Position numbers and translations under genes: made by a program
Source: an uncultured Atopobium sp.
GTDB taxonomy: Bacteria; Actinomycetota; Coriobacteriia; Coriobacteriales; Atopobiaceae
NCBI GenBank assembly: GCA_938028565.1
Contig: CALIZS010000040.1
Coordinates: 1 to 21,439 of the forward strand
Direction: 5' to 3'
DNA: 21,439 nt
Notes under the pieces: model-generated
Told to the model about the DNA's origin: nothing
Database searches by the model: none
The model's input: only the letters and a program-made list of their open reading frames with translations
Shown here: piece after piece, positions 6,916 through 13,886 of the stretch
Position numbering within the stretch: the stretch's first letter is position 1
How the letters are laid out: each line of letters opens with the position of its first letter

Positions 6916-7836
6916 CTAAAACTCAATTACCTGCTGATACGTTGGAATTGACTGCTGAGCGCCAACTTTAGTGGTGGCGAGCGCCGCAGCCTTTGCAGCT
7001 ACGTCAAGCACCTGCTTGATGTCATGACCTTGCAACTGTCCCGATGCTTGGAATGCAGCAAGCGTGCCCATAAACGTATCTCCTGCACAAGTAGTGTCCA
7101 CGGTGTCCACGCGGTAACATTCCTGCTGGTACACGCCGTGTGAGTCGGCAGCAATAGAACCCTTGGAACCCAGCGTCAACACCGCAGTTGCCACGCCGCT
7201 TGCAAGCACCTTCTGTACCGCAGTCTCAGGGTCTGCCAGCGGGCTAATCTTGCCCTCACCAAACAGGTCCGCAAACTCAATCTCGTTCAGACAGAGCGCG
7301 TCCACGCTGGCGAGAAGACCGGTGGTCATGGTAGCCGATGGCGATGGGTTCACCATCGTATAGAGTCCCAGCTCATGTGCGTATCTGATGAGCTCAAACG
7401 TGGTCGACAACTCACACTCGAACTGCGTCAAGAACACGTCACCTGGCTTTGCAATGCGATCAAGCACTGCTTTTACATCGTCGGCTGTGCGTGCGTGATT
7501 AGCTCCGTGGTCCAAAATGATACGGTTATCGCCACCAACGCGCACGATCACAGCAACACCAGTGGAGACTCCAGACAGCTCATCTACCTGCTCTGCATTG
7601 ACTCCGTAGTCAATAAGCGACTGCTTCAGATCTTGTCCAAACGTATCAGCGCCAACCGCACCAATCATGTAAACGTCTGCACCCATTCGAGCTGCAGCAA
7701 CCGCTTGGTTGGCACCCTTTCCACCTGGGCTGGTAACAAGATTTTTGCCACCAATAGTCTCGCCTTGCTGAGGCATCTTATCCGCCTCGATGGATATATC
7801 CATATTCAGGCTTCCAAATACAATCACTTTGCCCAT
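6916..7836 (-). CDS. rbsK: Ribokinase
   Basis: Phosphorylates ribose to ribose-5-phosphate with ATP. The 306-residue product is standard PfkB-family length. Substrate motifs GSLNMDI and the signature GGKGANQAVAAARMG lie near the N-terminus. The second signature, DTTCAGDTFMG, contains catalytic Asp253 and the anion hole; a Cys replaces the more usual Ala in DTTAAGD. The longest open frame begins 16 codons earlier, but MGKVIVFGS at 7834-7836 is preceded by GGAAGGGA and matches where the family starts. No ribose or nucleoside transporter is adjacent. It lies upstream of the nucleoside hydrolase gene, which would generate its ribose substrate, and a candidate promoter is at 7991-8018. Confidence 0.94.
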   Translation of the reverse strand: MGKVIVFGSLNMDISIEADKMPQQGETIGGKNLVTSPGGKGANQAVAAARMGADVYMIGAVGADTFGQDLKQSLIDYGVNAEQVDELSGVSTGVAVIVRVGGDNRIILDHGANHARTADDVKAVLDRIAKPGDVFLTQFECELSTTFELIRYAHELGLYTMVNPSPSATMTTGLLASVDALCLNEIEFADLFGEGKISPLADPETAVQKVLASGVATAVLTLGSKGSIAADSHGVYQQECYRVDTVDTTCAGDTFMGTLAAFQASGQLQGHDIKQVLDVAAKAAALATTKVGAQQSIPTYQQVIEF

Positions 7837-7990
7837 GTGAGGTCCCTTCCTTGCAAGAGTGCAGCGCTCGACGTTGCCGGTCAACAGTTCGGTTCGGCAC
7901 TCACCGAGATGTGCAATGCTCTTCTCAACGTTGCAGCCCGACGTTCTTCTCGACAGTATGTATTAAATAAATGTCCTGTTTATAGGGTAT

Positions 7991-8018
7991 ATAGTAATTA
8001 CTTGACCAATCTCGTCAA
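7991..8018 (-). promoter_or_regulatory. Candidate promoter for the ribokinase / nucleoside hydrolase unit
   Basis: On the minus strand TTGACG (8013-8018), a 16-base spacer and TACTAT (7991-7996) resemble a sigma-70 promoter. It overlaps a rightward promoter candidate at 8002-8030, so the two units may exclude or co-regulate each other. The -10 is imperfect. Confidence 0.4.
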
Positions 8019-8030
8019 CCCAACTACTCT
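8002..8030 (+). promoter_or_regulatory. Candidate promoter for the small ORF and mgtA unit
   Basis: TTGACC (8002-8007), a 17-base spacer and TACTCT (8025-8030). Predicted start is near 8037, giving about 75 bases before the small ORF at 8112 and a leader of about 390 bases before mgtA. It overlaps the leftward candidate promoter. Confidence 0.4.
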
Positions 8031-8111
8031 TAGAGTGCTTGAGTGGACGGACGTTTATTTTTTAAGTGACGTTGCTCTTGCAAAACACCTAATTTTAAGG
8101 AGGTGCTTTAT

Positions 8112-8207
8112 ATGCCTGGTCGAAGTAGCGGCTTACGTATGACAGCCGACGATGATTCTGTTCATGTGCGTATGGGATATAAAGAAACCTCTCATAAAAA
8201 GTTTTAG
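8112..8207 (+). CDS. Small 31-residue ORF ahead of mgtA, possible leader peptide
   Basis: ATG at 8112 is preceded by AAGGAGGTG six bases upstream, the strongest ribosome binding site in the window. The 31-codon frame (starting MPGRSSGLRM) contains the acidic run ADDD at residues 12-15 and ends in SHKKF before a TAG. I do not recognise the peptide. It is hydrophilic, with no membrane segment. CACCT (8085-8089) can pair with AGGTG (8100-8104), which would partly hide the ribosome site. Position, 220 bases ahead of a Mg2+ ATPase gene in the same direction, recalls the MgtL leader of Salmonella mgtA, where translation reports Mg2+. An alternative is a free-standing small protein. Function is inference; translation itself is likely. 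Confidence 0.55.
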   Translation: MPGRSSGLRMTADDDSVHVRMGYKETSHKKF

Positions 8208-8213
8208 ATTTAA

Positions 8214-8373
8214 TTTCAACTGAATTGAAACTGAAAGAGCTCTTATTGGCTTATACTTTTACAGACTTACCTGTTTGTTTGTAATTATTTCGATTCTGTA
8301 GATATATGAATCTATGCCCCGGTTTCAGACCATTCAGTTTCAAATCTCGCACATATCAGAACGCTTTCAGTTT
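8214..8373 (+). promoter_or_regulatory. mgtA leader with competing RNA pairings
   Basis: TTGAAACTGAA (8225-8235) is perfectly complementary to TTCAGTTTCAA (8333-8343). The overlapping AAACTGAAAG (8228-8237) is complementary to CTTTCAGTTT (8364-8373), and TTGAAA (8225-8230) can also pair with TTTCAA (8214-8219). These stems exclude each other, the layout of a switching leader. No U-tract terminator was seen, and I could not match it to the known M-box Mg2+ riboswitch. The pairings are seen; the switching is inferred. Confidence 0.4.
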
Positions 8374-8427
8374 GCGTCATACACCAACCAGTTAGTCACT
8401 TGTTTCCACTAATCATCGGAGGTGCAC

Positions 8428-11325
8428 ATGGCAATCATGAAGCGCACAACTCAAACAAAGACAACTCAGACCAGCTCAGGAGAGCTTGGACAGTCCCTGA
8501 CCTTTGCCGCAACTCACTCGGTGAAGAGCGTCTGTAGAAAATTCCACACCACTCCGGACGGCCTTGCCATTGACATTGCGCAGGCAAAATACGACCTCGA
8601 CGGGCCAAACGTTATTACCAGCGCCGCCGAAGAGCCCTTTATCATCCGCTTGCTTAAGAGCTTTGCAAGCCCTTTCACCTTCATTTTGATTGCCCTCGCT
8701 GGCATTTCTTACATCACTAACGTGGCTCTTGCCGCGGATGGCGAGAAGGACCCGTCAACCGTCGTCATCATTACCGCAATGGTGCTTATCTCCGGAATCA
8801 TCGACTTTGTCCAAAGCTCAAAGGGTGCCTCGGCAGCGGCAGCGCTCTCAAAAATGGTAACTTCCACTACAAGAGTTATCCGCCGTCCTATTGACTTTGA
8901 TGACATGGGCACTGAGCAAGACGCTGAACAGGTACTCAACCAGAGCTCAGACGATAGTGCAGATGACCTTGAGGACTTCAAAGATGAATACGCCGCTGAC
9001 GAAGACGAGGCAGAGCCCGAAGCTCCTGAAAAACCTGAATTTGCCTCCGCGCTGGGAGAAGAGATCCCCTTTGAACAGGTAGTTGTTGGCGATATCATCC
9101 GCCTTGCCTCAGGAGACATGATTCCTGCAGACTGCCGCGTTCTAGACGCCAAGGACCTCTTTGTCAACGAGACCGCGCTCACCGGAGAATCAGAGCCTGT
9201 CGAGAAAACCGCTGGTGTAGTACACGCTCGCCGTCGCGCGGATGGTACACGCTATCCCCTCTCGCTCTCTGAGTGCACAAACCTGCTGTTTGCCGGTACT
9301 ACCGTTCAGTCGGGAAGTGCCACGGTAGTGGTAATTACAACAGGCAATAAAACCTATGTAGGCACTATGTCCGAGCTGCTTCAGCAGCCTTCTGGCGAAA
9401 CCAGCTTTGACGAGGGTCTTAAGTCCGTCTCCAAGGTGCTTGTCTCGTTCATGCTGATCATGTGCCCTATTGTGTTCTTCGCAAACGGATTCCTTAAGGG
9501 CGACTGGTTTGATGCGCTGCTCTTCAGTGTTTCTGTTGCCGTTGGCATTACCCCTCAGATGCTGCCCGTCATTGTGACCACTTGCCTTTCTCGCGGTGGA
9601 ACGCAAATGGCCAAGCAGGACGTTATTGTTAAGAATCCGGCTGCAATCCAAAACCTGGGCGCCATGGACATCCTGTGCACCGACAAGACCGGCACCATCA
9701 CCGCAGACGAGGTTGTTCTTGAACGCCACCTCAACATTCTGGGCGAAGAAGACCCTCGCGTACTCCGTAACGCGTACCTGAACAGCTATTTCCAGACGGG
9801 ACTCAGAAACCTCATCGACAACGCAATCATCAAAACTTCAAACGATGAGCTGCCCACTAACCTTCTGAGCATTGAGTACGAGAAAATCGACGAGGTCCCG
9901 TTTGACTTTGAGCGTCGCCGCATGAGTGTTGTGGTGAGAAATACAAAAACCAACAAAACGCAGATGATCACCAAGGGCGCCGTTGAAGAAGTCCTCAACG
10001 CATGCTCCTTTGTTGACCTGGACTCTGAGATTAAACCGCTGACTCCTGCTCAGCGCAAGAACGTTATGGACCGCGTCTACCAGCTCAATCAGGAAGGCAT
10101 GCGCGTGGTTGGCGTTGCTCAGAAGAGCGACCCTCGTGGTGTTGGCGAGTTTGGCGTAGACGATGAGCGCGACATGGTGCTCATTGGCTACCTGGCCTTT
10201 TTGGACCCACCAAAAGAGAGCGCTCGCGAGGCAATTGCCAAGCTCAACCAGAGAGGCGTGCAGGTCAAGGTACTTACCGGCGATAACGAAGGCGTTGCCG
10301 CTGCCGTATGCAAAAAGGTGGGCATCCACGTTGACGAGCTCTTGCTTGGTAGCGACGTAGAGAACCTTAACGATGAGCAGCTCAAAGAGCGTGTCGAGAA
10401 GACCCAGCTCTTTGCAAAGCTTTCCCCTATGCAAAAGGCTCGTGTTGTCTCTGCACTCAGGTCCAACAACCACGTGGTCGGCTTCATGGGCGACGGCATC
10501 AACGACGCTGCTGCAATGCGCTCCTCCGACGTAGGAATCTCCGTTGACACCGCTGTTGACGTGGCAAAAGAGTCCGCTGACATCATTTTGCTGCAGAAGG
10601 ATCTGCTGGTACTTGAGCACGGCGTTGAAGAGGGTCGCAGAACCTACGGCAACACCATCAAGTACATCAAGGCAACCGCAAGCTCCAATTTTGGTAACGT
10701 GCTATCCGTTTTGGTGGCCAGTTTCTTCCTGCCGTTCTTGCCAATGAGCGCGCTTCAGCTGCTCCTCTTGGGTCTTGCATATACCGTTACCTGCATTGCG
10801 ATTCCTTGGGACAACGTTGACAATTCGTTCCTCTCAAGCCCTCGCTCTTGGGATGCTCATTCGATTACAAACTTTATGCTTTGGATTGGACCTGTTAGTT
10901 CAATCTTTGATGTGCTGACATTTGTTCTCATGTTCTTTGTAGTTTCTCCCGCTCTTGCAGGAGGAACCTGGGCAGAACTTACCACAGCCGGAAACACCGC
11001 AGCTCAGACTCTCTTTATTCTGTCTTTCCAAACAGGTTGGTTCATTGAATCCATGTGGACCCAGACCTTTGTTCTCCACGCGCTCAGAACCAATAAGATT
11101 CCGTTTGTTCAGAGCATGCCATCGGCATCGCTGCTTGCTCTAACCACCGCGGGAATCATTGTGGTCAGCGCTCTTCCGTATCTACCGGTGTTCGCCCAGC
11201 CCTTGAGTCTTGTTGCGCTACCTTTATCATTCTTTGGATGGCTAACTGCACTCATGAGCGGGTATATGGTTCTTATCACCATAATTAAGAGCCTCTACGT
11301 TAAGCGATTTGGCTCTCTGCTTTAA
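8428..11325 (+). CDS. mgtA: Magnesium-translocating P-type ATPase (MgtA/MgtB type)
   Basis: Imports Mg2+ across the plasma membrane driven by ATP (P3B-type ATPase). Landmarks: actuator motif TGES at 252-255, phosphorylation site DKTGT with Asp419, hinge GDGIND with Asp689 and Asp693, and about ten hydrophobic helices including SVAVGITPQMLPVIV. The 965-residue length exceeds the ~900 typical of the family because of an acidic insertion at about residues 160-205, between RVIRRPIDFDD and EEIPFEQVVVGDI. The ATG at 8428 is chosen because GGAGG lies five bases before it; an in-frame GTG at 8422 overlaps that ribosome site. It is preceded by a long leader with a small ORF, and followed 22 bases later by a nitroreductase gene, probably cotranscribed. 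Confidence 0.95.
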   Translation: MAIMKRTTQTKTTQTSSGELGQSLTFAATHSVKSVCRKFHTTPDGLAIDIAQAKYDLDGPNVITSAAEEPFIIRLLKSFASPFTFILIALAGISYITNVALAADGEKDPSTVVIITAMVLISGIIDFVQSSKGASAAAALSKMVTSTTRVIRRPIDFDDMGTEQDAEQVLNQSSDDSADDLEDFKDEYAADEDEAEPEAPEKPEFASALGEEIPFEQVVVGDIIRLASGDMIPADCRVLDAKDLFVNETALTGESEPVEKTAGVVHARRRADGTRYPLSLSECTNLLFAGTTVQSGSATVVVITTGNKTYVGTMSELLQQPSGETSFDEGLKSVSKVLVSFMLIMCPIVFFANGFLKGDWFDALLFSVSVAVGITPQMLPVIVTTCLSRGGTQMAKQDVIVKNPAAIQNLGAMDILCTDKTGTITADEVVLERHLNILGEEDPRVLRNAYLNSYFQTGLRNLIDNAIIKTSNDELPTNLLSIEYEKIDEVPFDFERRRMSVVVRNTKTNKTQMITKGAVEEVLNACSFVDLDSEIKPLTPAQRKNVMDRVYQLNQEGMRVVGVAQKSDPRGVGEFGVDDERDMVLIGYLAFLDPPKESAREAIAKLNQRGVQVKVLTGDNEGVAAAVCKKVGIHVDELLLGSDVENLNDEQLKERVEKTQLFAKLSPMQKARVVSALRSNNHVVGFMGDGINDAAAMRSSDVGISVDTAVDVAKESADIILLQKDLLVLEHGVEEGRRTYGNTIKYIKATASSNFGNVLSVLVASFFLPFLPMSALQLLLLGLAYTVTCIAIPWDNVDNSFLSSPRSWDAHSITNFMLWIGPVSSIFDVLTFVLMFFVVSPALAGGTWAELTTAGNTAAQTLFILSFQTGWFIESMWTQTFVLHALRTNKIPFVQSMPSASLLALTTAGIIVVSALPYLPVFAQPLSLVALPLSFFGWLTALMSGYMVLITIIKSLYVKRFGSLL

Positions 11326-11347
11326 CCTTACTCCAGGAAGGACCACG

Positions 11348-12118
11348 ATGGACGTAAAAGAAGCTATGGACCAGCGCATATCTCTGCGCGCGTACGACCA
11401 AAAGCCTATTGAGCAAGAGAAACTCTCTCAGCTTCAAGAAGCCATTGACGTCGCAAATGCCCAGATGGCAGAGAAAGCGCCTGATCACCCCGCAATCCTT
11501 ACCATCGAGGGCCCTCACCTTGAGGACGGTACTTCCGTTCACATGAAGAACAGGTCTATTGTCGGTCCCATTTACCACTACGTAGCAGGTTATTGTGAAG
11601 ACGCAATTGCCCGTGAACTCATCGGCTACTATGGCGAGAAGATCGTTCTTCTCGCCACACAGCTGGGCATTGGTTCATGTTGGATTGCCGAGACCATGGA
11701 TTGGAAGACCCTGGCTCGCGACGAATATAACGGCCTTAAGCTGGGCATTATTATTTCTCTCGGATACGCTCCAGAGAAGATTCCGCTTAAGCAGGAGGGC
11801 ATTCGTACCGCGATTCGCCTGCGTACTAAGAAACCCGCGCAGATTATGACGGCAAACGGCGCTCCAACTGAGCCGGAGCAGATGCCTGAGTGGTTTAATC
11901 GTGGCATTAATGCGGTTTTAGCATGTCCAACCGCCATCAACATGTTGCCAGTTGTATTTGACCTGACAGATGGCGTGGTAAGTGCCTCGATGCCTAACCA
12001 GCGCCACCTAATCCAAGACTATGACCTGGGTATTTCCAAGTTGCACTTTGAGCTTGCTGCTGACCTCAAAGGTACGTGGGAGCTTGGACAGCCTGGCCGC
12101 TTTATCGTGTCTGAATAG
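11348..12118 (+). CDS. Nitroreductase family protein (TM1586-like)
   Basis: The 256-residue product begins MDVKEAMDQRISLRAYDQKPI, the usual FMN-phosphate-binding start of nitroreductases (Arg and Ser of RISLR). Two half-domains follow, with GSCWIAETMDWKT and a C-terminal repeat-like half carrying AVLACPTAINMLPVVF and DLGISKLHFELAA. This layout fits the putative TM nitroreductase family (TM1586 type), FMN-dependent NAD(P)H oxidoreductases of uncertain substrate. ATG at 11348 has AGGAAGGA ahead; the open frame runs 13 codons further into the end of mgtA but that start is not supported. It sits 22 bases after mgtA, suggesting cotranscription. Confidence 0.85.
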   Translation: MDVKEAMDQRISLRAYDQKPIEQEKLSQLQEAIDVANAQMAEKAPDHPAILTIEGPHLEDGTSVHMKNRSIVGPIYHYVAGYCEDAIARELIGYYGEKIVLLATQLGIGSCWIAETMDWKTLARDEYNGLKLGIIISLGYAPEKIPLKQEGIRTAIRLRTKKPAQIMTANGAPTEPEQMPEWFNRGINAVLACPTAINMLPVVFDLTDGVVSASMPNQRHLIQDYDLGISKLHFELAADLKGTWELGQPGRFIVSE

Positions 12119-12131
12119 CCTTCCGCGCGTA

Positions 12132-12239
12132 GCGCCTCCCAGCGTTCCTCTCAGCTCAGCGCACCCAGCTCACAAACGTCATGTTCCCGAGCGGCGCATT
12201 CCTAGACGACCTCTCAGCTCAACGCGCCTCCCAGCTCAC
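12132..12239. repeat. Imperfect direct repeats between the two nitroreductase genes
   Basis: GCGCCTCCCAGC occurs exactly at 12132-12143 and 12224-12235. CCTCTCAGCTCAGCGC... at 12147-12173 recurs as CCTCTCAGCTCAACGC... at 12210-12239. The 151-base gap is C-rich with little T, and has no visible promoter or terminator. Confidence 0.55.
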
Positions 12240-12269
12240 CGCCGTACCTCTAACAAGAAAGGACCTCAC

Positions 12270-12977
12270 ATGGCCTGTTCCGCACAGCACGTTGCAAACA
12301 AAGTTCTCTCGTCCTACCAGTGGAGACTTGCAACCAAGAAGTTCGACCCAACCAAAAACGTCTCTGACGAGGACCTTGAGGTGATCCTTGAGGCTGGTCG
12401 TCTGGCACCAAGTTCCTACGGTTTGGAGCCTTGGCGCTTCCTGGTTGTTAATTTACGAGAGGATCAGGCTTCTGAGCAGTCACTTCGCCTTAAAGAGAAA
12501 CTTTACGAGCCTTCGTATGGTGCACGTGCATCCCTTAACGGCGCTCACTACCTGGTTATTCTTCTTGCTCGCAAGAATGTCAACGCAGAGTCTGCTTACG
12601 TTAAACACATGATGCACGACATCAAGCAGCTTCCTGCAGACTTTGAACCAACCTACGCCGCAGCCTTCAAGAACTTCCAGGAGAACATGTTTGACCTGGT
12701 GGGCAACGAGCGCGCAACCTTTGATTGGGCTTGCAAGCAGACCTACATTGCGCTTTCAAACATGCTCACTATGGCCGCTATGATTGGTGTTGATAGCTGC
12801 CCAATCGAGGGCTTCAACCGCGAGGCTGTCGATAAGATTTTGGAAGAAGAGGGTCTTCTCGACGGTGGTCAGTACAACGACTTTGGCGTTTCCTGCATGC
12901 TTAGCCTGGGCTATCGCGATATGGATCCTGTCCAGAAGCGTCGCCAGCCAGCTGAGGATGTTATCGTCAGGCTGTAA
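12270..12977 (+). CDS. NAD(P)H-dependent nitroreductase family oxidoreductase
   Basis: FMN-dependent oxidoreductase of the NfsB-like type, 235 residues. Family features are YQWRLATKKFDP near the N-terminus, the FMN-contacting RLAPSSYGLEPWRF (like SSTNSQPW in NfsB), and a C-terminal segment with MLTMAAMIGVDSCPIEGF and SCMLSLGYRD. Likely reduces nitroaromatics, quinones or flavins with NAD(P)H; the true substrate is unknown. The ATG at 12270 is preceded by AAGAAAGGA; upstream in-frame codons are C-rich repeat sequence and not part of the protein. Second nitroreductase in a row after mgtA, although only distantly similar to the first. A repeat-rich 263-base convergent gap follows. Confidence 0.9.
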   Translation: MACSAQHVANKVLSSYQWRLATKKFDPTKNVSDEDLEVILEAGRLAPSSYGLEPWRFLVVNLREDQASEQSLRLKEKLYEPSYGARASLNGAHYLVILLARKNVNAESAYVKHMMHDIKQLPADFEPTYAAAFKNFQENMFDLVGNERATFDWACKQTYIALSNMLTMAAMIGVDSCPIEGFNREAVDKILEEEGLLDGGQYNDFGVSCMLSLGYRDMDPVQKRRQPAEDVIVRL

Positions 12978-12984
12978 AGAGCTA

Positions 12985-13010
12985 TTACACTAACTTTTGA
13001 GACGTAACTA
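12985..13010. repeat. 26-base element shared with the window's right end
   Basis: TTACACTAACTTTTGAGACG then TAACTA matches 21390-21415 at 22 of 26 positions. It begins 8 bases after the nitroreductase stop. The motif ACAGATTC near TTGAGAC (13062-13076) is also shared with 21351-21367. Suggests a dispersed repeat or decayed insertion-sequence end. Confidence 0.5.
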
Positions 13011-13033
13011 CCCAACTGAAGCTTGTTTGAAAC

Positions 13034-13155
13034 GCGCCTGAAATGTGCAAAGAATCTGTATTTGAGACACAGATTCTTTGATGAAATCCGGCAAATCCAC
13101 AGTTTCTTTTGCGTTTTTAGGCAAAAGTTACAGATTCTTTGCAGAAATCAGGCGC
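13034..13155. repeat. Nested inverted and direct repeats in the convergent gap
   Basis: CAAAGAATCTGT (13048-13059) and ACAGATTCTTTG (13069-13080) form a perfect 12-bp hairpin with a 9-base loop. ACAGATTCTTTG recurs at 13130-13141. The longer arm 13034-13059 matches the reverse complement of 13130-13155 at 22 of 26 positions. The left arm can therefore pair with either copy. It may end transcription for the converging genes, but there is no clear T-run. Confidence 0.65.
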
Positions 13156-13158
13156 ACT

Positions 13159-13217
13159 TTGCGGTCACGAACTTGCGCTTGCATTGCGATCGTGCGCATT
13201 GCGGTCACGAGCTTGCG
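13159..13217. repeat. Two ~19-bp direct repeats, 40-bp period
   Basis: TTGCGGTCACGAACTTGCG (13159-13177) recurs as TTGCGGTCACGAGCTTGCG (13199-13217), one difference. It lies just past the stop of the leftward FMN reductase gene. No function is evident. Confidence 0.6.
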
Positions 13218-13240
13218 GGCACATTCCCTAGACGAGCACC

Positions 13241-13789
13241 TTACAGTGCGGCGAGAAAATCCTCTGCTTGCTGGGCGATTGCCTCGTGAACCTCGGGCTC
13301 TGGCTCCCAAGTTCCCTCAGTCCAAGCGGTAACAGGAAGCGAGAAGCCATTGAACGGCTCAACCGGCTTGGTGCGCAGAGCCAGGAACTGCTGCTTTACC
13401 ACGGCAAGCGATCCTGCAGTCTTGTTTCGGCCGCCGACGCCACTTGCAGTAACAACCTTGCCAGCAATTGCGGTTTCAGACTTCTTTTCGTAATCGGAAG
13501 TGAGCGGACGGCTCAGCCAGTCCAGCATGTTCTTGACGGCACCAGGAATGCTGTAGTTATATTCCGGGGTAAAGAGCCACACGCCGTCAGCAGCCATGAC
13601 AGCATCCCTGACTTTCTGAACACCTTCAGGAACTGGGAATTCTTCATCTTGGTTGAGCAAAGGGACGTCCAAAACGTCAACAATCTTAATCTCTGCCTTG
13701 CCCTCGAGCGCCCTTGCCGCAACCTGACTCAGCGTTTTGTTAAACGAGTTCTTTCGGCCAGAACCGATGATAAATACAATTTTCTTCAT
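13241..13789 (-). CDS. NADPH-dependent FMN reductase family protein
   Basis: Flavodoxin-fold reductase, 182 residues, using NAD(P)H to reduce FMN or quinone-like substrates in the cytoplasm. The FMN-phosphate loop is GSGRKNSFNKTL at residues 9-20, and the family signature TPEYNYSIPGAVKNMLDWLSR starts at residue 74. The loop ASGVGGRNKTAGS is also typical. The start at 13787-13789 is preceded by GGAGAGG; seven upstream in-frame codons contain that ribosome site and are excluded. The gene is downstream of msrC but separated from it by a strong terminator, so it probably has its own promoter in the 97-base gap or depends on readthrough. Close to two nitroreductase genes with which it could share reduced flavin chemistry. 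Confidence 0.92.
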   Translation of the reverse strand: MKKIVFIIGSGRKNSFNKTLSQVAARALEGKAEIKIVDVLDVPLLNQDEEFPVPEGVQKVRDAVMAADGVWLFTPEYNYSIPGAVKNMLDWLSRPLTSDYEKKSETAIAGKVVTASGVGGRNKTAGSLAVVKQQFLALRTKPVEPFNGFSLPVTAWTEGTWEPEPEVHEAIAQQAEDFLAAL

Positions 13790-13812
13790 GAGCAGCCTCT
13801 CCGTATGCAATG

Positions 13813-13855
13813 TAAATAAAAATCATGCACGAGCAAACCTGCCCGTACATGATTT
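13813..13855 (-). terminator. Rho-independent terminator after the methionine sulfoxide reductase gene
   Basis: On the minus strand a 16-bp stem (13820-13855, two or more G-T pairs, loop GGTT) is followed by TTTTTATTTA. It starts 31 bases after the stop of the leftward gene ending at 13887 and separates it from the FMN reductase gene. Confidence 0.9.
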
Positions 13856-13886
13856 GTGTACCCAAATGTTAACTCTGTAGTCGTAT

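Noticed and set aside
7375..8142. 255-codon rightward open frame across the ribokinase gene start
   Set aside because: Most of it is antisense to ribokinase; it lacks a start signal and overlaps the small ORF in another frame.
8208..8427. Known M-box Mg2+ riboswitch ahead of mgtA
   Set aside because: I could not see the conserved M-box core sequences as I remember them; only generic competing stems are present. A covariance-model search would decide.
9838..10620. 260-codon leftward open frame inside mgtA
   Set aside because: Antisense to the conserved nucleotide-binding domain of MgtA, without ribosome site.
12021..12269. N-terminal extension of the second nitroreductase
   Set aside because: The 83 extra codons overlap the end of the previous gene and the repeat spacer; the ATG at 12270 has a ribosome site and a family-like N-terminus.
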